Assembly: GCA_030696455.1 (NCBI GenBank) | Contig: JAUYSH010000129.1 | Coordinates: 1-45,283, forward strand | Origin: Elusimicrobiota bacterium | Lineage (GTDB): Bacteria; Elusimicrobiota; Elusimicrobia; UBA1565; UBA9628 | Direction of reading: 5' to 3' | DNA: 45,283 bases | Part shown: in pieces, positions 37,664 to 44,543 of the stretch | How positions within the stretch are numbered: the stretch's first letter is position 1 | Layout of the letters: each line of letters begins with the position of its first letter | Notes under the pieces: model-generated | Told to the model about the DNA's origin: nothing | The model's database searches: none | What the model saw: only the letters and a program-made list of their open reading frames with translations | Position numbers and translations under genes: made by a program

Positions 37664-38671
37664 TTAGAAGCTTAAAGTCTTTCTCGCGGCCATGACGACC
37701 CGGTCCGCGTCGGGGATGTAATACTGCTCCAATCGGAAAAGAGGCATGCGGATGTCCCAGCCGCCGACGCGGGCGACGGGGGCCAGGAGGCGCAGGAGGC
37801 CGCGCTCGGCGAGGAGGGCTGACAGTTCCGCCGCCCAAGATCCCGTGTTCGGCGCCTCGTGGGCGATGACGCAGCGTCCGGTCTTGCCGACCGAAGCGAG
37901 CACCGCCTCGAGGTCGAGCGGGGCGAGCGTGCGCAGGTCCAGGATCTCGACGGAGACGCCGTCCTCCTTCTCGAGGCGCTCGGCGGCTTTCTCGCAGGTC
38001 ACGGTCATCGCGCCCCAGGTCAGCAAGGTGATGTCCTTTCCCTCTTTGACGAGGCGCGCCTTGCCGATCTCGACCGTGTAATGTCCCGAGGGGACCTCGC
38101 CCTTGGCCGAACGGTAGAGGAGCTTGGGCTCGAAGAACACGACCGGATCCGGGTCTTCGATGGCCGCGATCAGGAGGCCCTTCGCGTCATAGGGAGTCGA
38201 AGGAATGACGACCTTGATGCCCGGCGTGTGGCAGAAATAGGCCTCCGGGCTCTCCGAGTGATGCTCGGGGGCGTGGATCAGGCCGCCGTGCGGGGCGCGC
38301 AGGACGAGCGGCACGGACATCCTGCCGCGGGAGCGGGAGCGGATGCGGCCGAGGTGGCAGACCACCTGGTCGAACACGGAGGGCATGAAGCCGTCGAACT
38401 GGATCTCGGCCACCGGCCGGTATCCCGTGATGGCCAGGCCGATGGCCGAGCCCATGATGCCGATCTCCGCCAGCGGCGTGTCCACGACGCGATCGTCGCC
38501 GTACTTCTTCCACAGGCCCTCGGTGGCGCGGAACACGCCGCCGTTGACGCCGACATCCTCGCCCAGGATCATGACGCGCTTGTCCTTGCCCATGGCGACG
38601 TCGAGCGCCTCGTTGACCGCCTGCACGAGGTTCAAGGTCCGGACGGCGGCGGACTTCGGGGCGGTCTTCAC
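37664..38671 (-). CDS. 2-oxoacid dehydrogenase E1 beta subunit
   Basis: 335 residues from GTG 38671, which overlaps the E1alpha stop (GTGA). Transketolase-like pyrimidine and C-terminal domains: NEALDVAMGKDKRVMILGEDVG, DTPLAEIGIMGSAIGLA, PVAEIQFDGFMP, RAPHGG, HHSESPEAYFCHTPG, VFFEPKLLYR. It forms the alpha2-beta2 E1 with the upstream gene and decarboxylates pyruvate or a branched-chain 2-oxoacid on thiamine diphosphate. The stop TAA lies three bases before the inverted repeat. Confidence 0.95.
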   Translation of the reverse strand: MKTAPKSAAVRTLNLVQAVNEALDVAMGKDKRVMILGEDVGVNGGVFRATEGLWKKYGDDRVVDTPLAEIGIMGSAIGLAITGYRPVAEIQFDGFMPSVFDQVVCHLGRIRSRSRGRMSVPLVLRAPHGGLIHAPEHHSESPEAYFCHTPGIKVVIPSTPYDAKGLLIAAIEDPDPVVFFEPKLLYRSAKGEVPSGHYTVEIGKARLVKEGKDITLLTWGAMTVTCEKAAERLEKEDGVSVEILDLRTLAPLDLEAVLASVGKTGRCVIAHEAPNTGSWAAELSALLAERGLLRLLAPVARVGGWDIRMPLFRLEQYYIPDADRVVMAARKTLSF

Positions 38672-39795
38672 GGGAACCTCCCTTCCGTCGGAGGCAATTC
38701 CATCAAGATCTTCGCGCCGCCTTTGAACTTGAGCAGCTCTTCCAGTTCCGCCCGTTGCTCGATCAAGTGCCACGGTGCCGCGGAGTAATTGTCGGCGAAC
38801 ATGTTCAACGGATTGGGTGCCGGGAATTCCTCATACGCCTTCACTTCCTGATCGATCCAAGCGTTCGTGGTGGTCTTAAGAGTCCCCTCTTCTTTGTCGT
38901 TCCAAATCTTTTTCGCCGTTAGGAACTTCTTGAACCGCGAGATCGGGTCCTTCTTCTTCCAACTCTCGACCTCTTTGTCCTCTCGATACCTCGTCGCGTC
39001 GTCCGCCGTCGTGTGATGCCCCATGCGGTAGGTCTCGCACTCGATCAAGGTCGCGCCGTCCCCTTTGCGAGCCCGCGCCACGGCCTCGACCGTCGCCGTG
39101 TACACCGCGAGCGCATCGTTGCCGTCGACCTGGACGCCGTGCACGCCGTAGCCCCACGCCTTCTGCGCCAAGGTCTGCGACGCCGCCTGGCGCTTGCGCG
39201 GCACCGAGATCGCCCAGCCGTTGTTCTCGATGATGTAGATCGCGGGGAGCTTGAACTGGCCCGCGAAGGTCAGCGCCTCGTGCAGGTCTCCCTTGGAGGA
39301 GGTGCCGTCGCCGCAGTAGGTCAGCGCCACGCCGCCTTGGCCTTTGAGCTTCTGCCCCCAGGCGAGGCCCGCGACCTGGGTCAGGTGCGTGCCGACGGGG
39401 ATGGAGAATATCATGTCACAGTTTCCGTCAGGAAACTGTGTGCCGCGGTCGTCGCCGGCCCAGTACAGCAGGCCGTAGCGCATCTGCATGCCGCGCGCGA
39501 AGTACACGCCGCCGCCGCGGTACGTGGGCACCACCCAGTCGGAGGGCTTCAGCGCCAGCGGAGGCACGCACTGGGTCGCTTCCTGACCGGTGATCATGGG
39601 ATACGTTCCGAGGCGCCCGGAACGTTGGAGGAGGATCGCGCGTTCGTCGAAAGCCCTGATCTGGAACATCAATCGGTACATCTCGAGAAGCAATTTATCT
39701 GAGACCTTCGGCATGAGCGCCTTGTCGACCTTGCCGTCGACTCCGAGGATCTCCAGGCGCTTGATGTCGAGCGAAGCGATCGTTTTAAGGGGCAT
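38668..39795 (-). CDS. 2-oxoacid dehydrogenase E1 alpha subunit
   Basis: 375 residues; the start overlaps the lipA end by 11 bases. Thiamine-diphosphate motif GDGTSSKGDLHEALTFAGQ ... IIENNGWAIS (about 165-195), phosphorylation-loop-like YRMGHHTTADDATRYR (about 260-275), and RSGRLGTYPMITGQEA near the N-terminus, all as in PDH/BCKDH E1alpha. The sequence is of the branched-chain/Gram-positive pyruvate type. A 10-bp hairpin (39417-39440) is formed by codons for GTQFPDGN. Confidence 0.95.
   Translation of the reverse strand: MPLKTIASLDIKRLEILGVDGKVDKALMPKVSDKLLLEMYRLMFQIRAFDERAILLQRSGRLGTYPMITGQEATQCVPPLALKPSDWVVPTYRGGGVYFARGMQMRYGLLYWAGDDRGTQFPDGNCDMIFSIPVGTHLTQVAGLAWGQKLKGQGGVALTYCGDGTSSKGDLHEALTFAGQFKLPAIYIIENNGWAISVPRKRQAASQTLAQKAWGYGVHGVQVDGNDALAVYTATVEAVARARKGDGATLIECETYRMGHHTTADDATRYREDKEVESWKKKDPISRFKKFLTAKKIWNDKEEGTLKTTTNAWIDQEVKAYEEFPAPNPLNMFADNYSAAPWHLIEQRAELEELLKFKGGAKILMELPPTEGRFP
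39417..39440. repeat. Perfect hairpin inside the E1alpha gene
   Basis: CACAGTTTCC-GTCA-GGAAACTGTG, 10-bp arms, 4-base loop. AT-rich for this gene. It lies mid-coding with no effect on known motifs. Confidence 0.65.
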
Positions 39796-40672
39796 GAGTC
39801 TCCAGGTGTCCCTTCATGAAAAGTTCGGCCGCCCGATATGAAGACCGCACGAAGGGCCCCGACGCCACATAGAGGAAGCCGTGCCTCTTCGCGATCTCGC
39901 CATATCTTTTGAAATCGTCGGGATGCACAAACCTTTCTACCATGAGGTGATGACGCGATCCGGAAGGCCGTAGATATTGGCCGAGCGTCAATATGTCGAC
40001 CCCGACCGAGCGAATGTCCTTGAACGCTTGGATGAGTTCCTCTTCGGTCTCGCCCAGGCCCAACATCAACGATGTCTTGGTTGGAGTCTTCGGCAGGTAC
40101 TCCTTGGCATGGGCCAGGACGTCCAGGGATTGCCGGTATCCCGCCTTCGCGTCGCGAACGGTCCCGGTCAAGCGTTCAACGGTTTCAACGTTATGAGCCA
40201 CCACATCCGGACCGGCGTCGAGAACCGTCTCAAGAAGCCCCTTATCAGCCCGGAAATCTTGAAGCAGCATCTCGAGCTTTAGGCTCGGATTGACCTTCCT
40301 GATCTCGCGTATGCACTCCGCGAGATGTCCGGCGCCCTGATCAGGAAGGTCGTCGCGGCAGACCGTTGTGAGAACGGCATAGTCCACCGACATTTCCTTT
40401 AACGTCAACGCCAATTTTTTCGGTTCCTCGAGGTCGGGCGCCGGCGGCTTCGCCGCCGTGGCGACTGAACAGAAACGGCAGCCGCGTGTACACGTATCGC
40501 CCATCACCATAAAGGTGGCGGTTCCACCGCCCCAGCATTCAGCCAAATTAGGGCAGCGAGCTTCCTCGCACACGGTCGAAAGGCCCCGAGAACGCGAGGC
40601 GTCCTTGAGGCGCGCGACGACCGGCCCGGTGGGAAGCTTGACCTTCAGCCATGGCGGAAGGCCCGTGGCCAT
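39785..40672 (-). CDS. lipA: Lipoyl synthase
   Basis: 295 residues. Both Fe-S clusters are visible: the auxiliary cluster ligands in CEEARCPNLAECW (Cys about 36, 41 and 47) and the radical SAM motif CTRGCRFC (about 62-69). Also VDYAVLTTVCRDDLPDQGA, HNVETVERL, TSLMLGLGETEEE and a C-terminal RSSYRAAE that supplies the conserved Ser ligand. It inserts two sulfurs into octanoyl-lysine on E2. Start ATG 40672, four bases after trxB. The two reductases and lipB nearby make a complete de novo lipoylation set. Confidence 0.96.
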   Translation of the reverse strand: MATGLPPWLKVKLPTGPVVARLKDASRSRGLSTVCEEARCPNLAECWGGGTATFMVMGDTCTRGCRFCSVATAAKPPAPDLEEPKKLALTLKEMSVDYAVLTTVCRDDLPDQGAGHLAECIREIRKVNPSLKLEMLLQDFRADKGLLETVLDAGPDVVAHNVETVERLTGTVRDAKAGYRQSLDVLAHAKEYLPKTPTKTSLMLGLGETEEELIQAFKDIRSVGVDILTLGQYLRPSGSRHHLMVERFVHPDDFKRYGEIAKRHGFLYVASGPFVRSSYRAAELFMKGHLETHAP

Positions 40673-40676
40673 TGTA

Positions 40677-41612
40677 TTAGTGCGTTCCCTTATCCGCGAG
40701 CCAGCGTTCCGCTTCTAATGCGGCCTTGCAGCCGTTGCCCGCGGCGGTGATCGCCTGGCGGTAGCGGTGGTCCATGACGTCTCCCGCCGCGAACACGCCC
40801 TCGACCGAGGTGCGGGTGCGGTCGTCCGTGACGAGGTAGCCGTTCTCGTCCTGCTTGAGCTGGCCGCCGAGAAAGCCCGTGGTCGGCTCGTGGCCGATGG
40901 CCATGAACACCCCGCCGGTCTTGAGCTCGGTCACCGCGTTCGTCTTGAGGTTCTTGAGCTTGACGCCGTCCACGTGGCCGTTGCCCAGGATCTCCTCGAT
41001 GGCCGAGTCCACGACGAAGGTGATCTTGGGGTTCTTCTTCGCGCGGTCGAGCATGATCTTCGAAGCGCGGAAGGTGTCGCGGCGATGGACGAGGGTCACC
41101 TTCGACGCGAACTTGGTGAGGAAGCTGGCCTCCTCCATGGCGGTGTCGCCGCCCCCGACGACGACGACCTCCTTGCCCTTGAAGAAGAAGCCGTCGCAGG
41201 TCGCGCAGGCGGAGACGCCGTGGCCCATCAGGCGCTTCTCGCTCTCGATGCCGAGCCACTTCGCGTTGGCGCCGGTGGCGATGATCAGGGCCTGGGCCGA
41301 GGCGGCGGTGCCCTCCGAGGTCTCCACGTAGAAGGGGCTGCCGTTCTTGAGGTCGACCTTGGTCACGTACTCGTTGACGATCTTCACGCCCAGGCGCTGC
41401 ACCTGCTTCTGCATGCGCTCCATGAGCTCGGGGCCGGCGATGGGCTCGGGGAAGCCGGGGAAGTTCTCGACGTCGGAGGTGATCATCAGCTGTCCGCCCA
41501 TGGAGACGCCGCCGAAGACGAGAGGATCCATGTTCGCGCGGGCCGAGTAGATGGCGGCGGTGTACGCGGCCGAGCCGGAGCCGATGATGACGACTTTCTT
41601 GGATTCTGCCAT
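40677..41612 (-). CDS. trxB: Thioredoxin reductase
   Basis: 311 residues from ATG 41612. FAD motif VIIGSGSAAYTAAIYSARA, redox CATCDG (about residues 138-143), NADPH motif VVVGGGDTAMEEA, and the C-terminal FAAGDVMDHRYRQAITAAGNGCKAALEAE. It keeps thioredoxin reduced with NADPH. It heads the lipoylation/dehydrogenase operon. The TATAAT -10 lies exactly six bases before the ATG and no ribosome site exists, so the long operon mRNA is probably leaderless at its 5' end. Confidence 0.95.
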   Translation of the reverse strand: MAESKKVVIIGSGSAAYTAAIYSARANMDPLVFGGVSMGGQLMITSDVENFPGFPEPIAGPELMERMQKQVQRLGVKIVNEYVTKVDLKNGSPFYVETSEGTAASAQALIIATGANAKWLGIESEKRLMGHGVSACATCDGFFFKGKEVVVVGGGDTAMEEASFLTKFASKVTLVHRRDTFRASKIMLDRAKKNPKITFVVDSAIEEILGNGHVDGVKLKNLKTNAVTELKTGGVFMAIGHEPTTGFLGGQLKQDENGYLVTDDRTRTSVEGVFAAGDVMDHRYRQAITAAGNGCKAALEAERWLADKGTH

Positions 41613-41618
41613 GGCGCG

Positions 41619-41694
41619 ATTATAACATTTCACCCCCTTCCGGCAGGGATCACGCAACAACGGGAGGTCTGACCCCTCCCGGCATTGCTAGACT
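41619..41694. promoter_or_regulatory. Divergent trxB / folB promoters with central dyad
   Basis: Minus strand TATAAT (41624-41619), extended by an upstream TGT, six bases before trxB. Plus strand TAGACT (41689-41694), seven bases before folB. Between them CGGGAGG (41661-41667) and CCTCCCG (41675-41681) form a 7-bp dyad over the folB -35 region, a possible operator. Confidence 0.65.
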
Positions 41695-41701
41695 ATCCCG
41701 G

Positions 41702-42061
41702 ATGTCCGACATGATCTGGCTCAATGGGGTCGAGTGCCGCGCGAAGATCGGGGTTCCGGCCGCCGAGCGCGCGCGCCGTCAGAAGCTCCTTGTGGACGCC
41801 GGGCTCGAAGTGGACGTACGGGCGGCGGGCGCGCGGGACGACTTCCGGCTGGCGGTGGACTACTGGGCGGTGGAGAAGCTCATACGCGCCGAGGCCGAGT
41901 CCAAGGAATGCGCCCTGATCGAGACCTTGGCCGAGCGCCTGGCCGCGGCCGTGCTCAAGGCGAACCCAGCCGCCGCGGCGGCGACGATCCGCGTGCATAA
42001 GACCCCGGCCGTCATGCCCAAGACCCGAGAAGTCGTCGTCGAGATCCGGAGGACGAGATGA
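41702..42061 (+). CDS. folB: Dihydroneopterin aldolase
   Basis: 119 residues, the usual FolB length. LNGVECRAKIGVPAAERARRQ contains the active-site Glu region; DYWAVEKLIRAEAESKECALIETLAERLAAAVL follows, with the substrate-anchoring Glu in LIETLAE; the catalytic Lys region VHKTPAVMP is near the C-terminus. It cleaves or epimerises dihydroneopterin on the folate route. The stop overlaps the next start (ATGA). FolX (triphosphate epimerase) is an alternative within the same fold. Confidence 0.87.
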   Translation: MSDMIWLNGVECRAKIGVPAAERARRQKLLVDAGLEVDVRAAGARDDFRLAVDYWAVEKLIRAEAESKECALIETLAERLAAAVLKANPAAAAATIRVHKTPAVMPKTREVVVEIRRTR

Positions 42062-42687
42062 TCATCCGAAAGCTGTACCGCTTCGAGGCGTCGCACATCG
42101 TGCGCAACTGCTCCTCCGACCGCTGCAAGTACTCCGTCCACGGCCACAGCTTCCGCTGCGAGCTCCTGCTCACCGCCGACCGTCTCGACGGCGGCCAGAT
42201 GGTCTACGACTTCGGCCTGCTCAAGGGCGGCGTGAAGGATTTCCTCGACGGCTTCGACCACGCCGCGCTGTTCTGGGACAAGGAGGCGCCGGCTTACGTC
42301 AAGGCGATGAAGGACCACTCCAAGCGCTGGGTCTCCCTGCCCGTCTCTCCCACGGCGGAGCAGCTCACGCGCGTGATCTTCGTCGCCGTCCAGGCGATGC
42401 TCGATAACACGGTGAAGACCAACGGAGACGACACCGCGCGCGTGCACTCCGTCATCCTGCATGAGACCGAGACCGGCTACGCGCAGTGCTTCCGGTCGGA
42501 CGCGTACGACGCCCAGATGGGCGAGATCGCCCTCGAGAAGGTCGTATTCTCCCCCCAGGTGAAGTCCGAATGGGCCGATCCGCGGATGTGGGACAAGCTC
42601 TTGAAGGGAACGAAGTTCGTCAATCCGAAGGTCGAGACCCAGATCGCCGCGCCCTTCTCCGGCAAGCGCGGGCCCCGCGCCCGCTGA
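42058..42687 (+). CDS. 6-pyruvoyl/6-carboxy-tetrahydropterin synthase family (QueD/PTPS)
   Basis: 209 residues, longer than the ~120-140 of E. coli QueD. Zinc ligands: His in RFEASHIV and the pair in VHGHSF. Candidate catalytic Cys: CKYSVHGH or the earlier NCSSD. The Cys-x4-His spacing differs by one from QueD (CGRLHGH). YDFGLLKGGVKDFLDGFDHAALF carries the Asp-His pair, and HETETGYAQC the terminal Glu. The last ~60 residues (PQVKSEWADPRMWDKLLKG) extend the core. Being coupled to folB and beside a pteridine-reductase-like gene, it may serve folate or another pterin rather than queuosine. Confidence 0.83.
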   Translation: MIIRKLYRFEASHIVRNCSSDRCKYSVHGHSFRCELLLTADRLDGGQMVYDFGLLKGGVKDFLDGFDHAALFWDKEAPAYVKAMKDHSKRWVSLPVSPTAEQLTRVIFVAVQAMLDNTVKTNGDDTARVHSVILHETETGYAQCFRSDAYDAQMGEIALEKVVFSPQVKSEWADPRMWDKLLKGTKFVNPKVETQIAAPFSGKRGPRAR

Positions 42688-43425
42688 TCAGGCGATGAGC
42701 CGGCCGCCGTCGACCGTGAGCTCCGCACCCGTCGAGTAGTCGGCCGACTCGGCGAGGTAGAGGCAGGCGCGCGCGACGGCGTCGGGGGTGCCCAGGCGCT
42801 TGAGCAAGGTCGCCTCGGCGACCTTCTTCTTCTCGGGCTCTCCCATCGCCTCCGGCGCCAGGACGGGCCCCGGCAAGATAGCGTTGACGCGTATTTCGGG
42901 GGCCAGCGATTTCGCGAGCAGCTTATTGACGCACAGCAGCGCGGCCTTCGACGCGCAATACGGGCCGAAGTCGGCGTACGGGCGATGCCCGGCCCAGTCG
43001 GCGATGTTGACGATGCAGCCGTCGCCCGAAGCCTTGAGCCACGGGGCGCAGGCCTGGGCGAGGTAGTACGGCGCGCGCGCGTTGACGGCCATGTGCCGGT
43101 CCCAGTCCTCCGGCGTCGCCGTCGCGAACGGCGTGCGCTCGTACAGCGAGGCGGAGTTGATCAGGACGTCGATGCCGCCGAATCGCCGGGCGACCGCCTC
43201 GGCGAGCTTTTGCGGGGCGGCGGCTTCGAGCAGGTTGGCGCGGAACACGTCGGCGTCGGCGCCGGAGAGCGACTTCGCGCCGGCGACGAGCTTGCGGGCC
43301 TCTCCGGCGGAGGTGTGGTAGTGCGCGGCGATCCGCGCCCCCTTGGCGGCGAAGGCGAGCGCGATCACGCGCCCGACCCGGCGCGCGGAGCCGGTGACGA
43401 GGACGACCTTGCCCTTGAGGTTCAT
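42688..43425 (-). CDS. SDR, pteridine-reductase (FolM/PTR1)-like
   Basis: 245 residues. Cofactor motif TGSARRVGR (the Arg-Arg form favours NADPH and is typical of pteridine reductases), NSASLYERTPF, and the active site: Asp/Ser region VNIADWAGHRPYADFGPYCASKAAL, with Tyr-x3-Lys YCASK (about 150-154). LPGPVLAPEAM follows. It would reduce dihydrobiopterin- or dihydrofolate-type pterins. It converges on the QueD-like gene with stop codons back to back (TGATCA), so it is not co-transcribed with it, but both handle pterins. ATG overlaps the previous stop (ATGA). Confidence 0.86.
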   Translation of the reverse strand: MNLKGKVVLVTGSARRVGRVIALAFAAKGARIAAHYHTSAGEARKLVAGAKSLSGADADVFRANLLEAAAPQKLAEAVARRFGGIDVLINSASLYERTPFATATPEDWDRHMAVNARAPYYLAQACAPWLKASGDGCIVNIADWAGHRPYADFGPYCASKAALLCVNKLLAKSLAPEIRVNAILPGPVLAPEAMGEPEKKKVAEATLLKRLGTPDAVARACLYLAESADYSTGAELTVDGGRLIA

Positions 43426-44543
43426 TTCCTCGATTCCGGAGGGGCCTGCGGCTTGGGCATCGCGATGCCGGCGCTCATCATGCGCATCACGAGGCCTTGG
43501 ATCTTCATCATCTTAGCCTGCTGCTCCGCCGGCGAGGTGATCGTGTTCGCGGCGGCGTCGGCCTTGAGCTGCTGGATCATCCCGATGAGCTCGGCGTAGT
43601 CGGCCTTCTGCTGGGGTCCCATGTTCTGGGTGATCGCGGGATTGCTCAGCATCGGCGTGATCGAGTCGAGCATGGCGACCATGCTCCGGTTCGCCGCGTC
43701 GCCCTGCGCGTTGAGCTGCGCCAGCTGCTGCATCTCGGTGGGACGCGCCTCGGGCGCTTCCCCGCTGGCGGGTCCTCGCAGCAGGTCCAAGCTCGAGCCC
43801 CCGGGCGAGCCGCCGCCCTGCGGCGCCGCGAGCGCGGGCGTCTGGAGCGCGAGCTCCTGCACCTGCTGCATCTGCCTCTGCAGCTCGGCCATCTGCTCCG
43901 GGCTGGGGGCGGCTTGCGCCGCGGTGGCGGCCATGCGGGCGGCGTCCGAGTAGCGTGCCACGACCCTTCCCGCCCCGTATTGGAGGCCGAGCACGACCGC
44001 GGCCAGCACGGCGCAGACGCCGCGCGCGGCCCAGGGGTTCGCCTTGAACAGTACGCCGAGGCCGCACGCGCAGATCCACGCGGCCAGCATGATCGGCGCG
44101 GGCCAGGCCGCCGGGACCCAGCGCGCGAGCGCGTGGACGGGCGCGGCCGCCAGCGCGAAGGCCGCGATCAGCAGAGCCCGGTCGAAATCCCCTCCGGAGC
44201 CCAGCGCCCGGCCGAGGCCGTAGATCAGGCTCGAGCCGAGCAGGTAAAGCGACGCCCAGGCGCCGAGGCCCACCACGCCGACGACGGCGATCTGCCACGG
44301 GGGGTAGGACTGAAGGAGCGCCGGGCTCGACAGCGCGACATGGACGAGGTTGAGCGCGAAGAACAGGGCTCCCCAGGCAAGGGCCGCGACCGCCGCCACG
44401 CCGGGGCCGGGCACGGGGCGCGCGTCGAGCTTGGCGAAGGCGCCCGGGGCGTTGACGAGAGCCGTCAGCGACAGCTCGAGCAACTCGACGAGCCCCGGCG
44501 CCGGGACAGGGGCTTCGACCTTCTCGGGGGCAGGCTCGCTCAT
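43422..44543 (-). CDS. Yip1-like membrane protein with Gln/Met-rich tail
   Basis: 373 residues; ATG 44543 overlaps the kinase stop. Residues about 15-190 hold roughly five membrane helices with the Yip1-domain look (LLELSLTALVNAPGAFAKLD, then LAWGALFFALNLVHVAL, YLLGSSLIYGLGRALGSGGDFDRALLIAAFALAAAPV). After this comes a ~170-residue soluble tail rich in Gln, Met and Ala, with helical segments (PEQMAELQRQMQQVQELAL, MQQLAQLNAQGD), probably coiled-coil. Function unknown. Between a kinase and a reductase in an overlapping gene chain. Confidence 0.72.
   Translation of the reverse strand: MSEPAPEKVEAPVPAPGLVELLELSLTALVNAPGAFAKLDARPVPGPGVAAVAALAWGALFFALNLVHVALSSPALLQSYPPWQIAVVGVVGLGAWASLYLLGSSLIYGLGRALGSGGDFDRALLIAAFALAAAPVHALARWVPAAWPAPIMLAAWICACGLGVLFKANPWAARGVCAVLAAVVLGLQYGAGRVVARYSDAARMAATAAQAAPSPEQMAELQRQMQQVQELALQTPALAAPQGGGSPGGSSLDLLRGPASGEAPEARPTEMQQLAQLNAQGDAANRSMVAMLDSITPMLSNPAITQNMGPQQKADYAELIGMIQQLKADAAANTITSPAEQQAKMMKIQGLVMRMMSAGIAMPKPQAPPESRK

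Noticed and set aside
18446-40458. Short GC hairpins with 3-base loops inside genes (18446-18462, 19057-19073, 36586-36600, 37252-37270, 40442-40458), considered as Rickettsia-type palindromic inserts
   Set aside because: Stems are only 6-8 bp of GGC/GCC, encode Ala/Gly/Pro linkers, and where alignment is possible (lipA) there is no insertion. GC-rich codon bias explains them.
41640-41700. Intrinsic terminator in CGGGAGG...CCTCCCG
   Set aside because: It lies between two divergent start codons with no upstream gene reading into it; an operator is more sensible.
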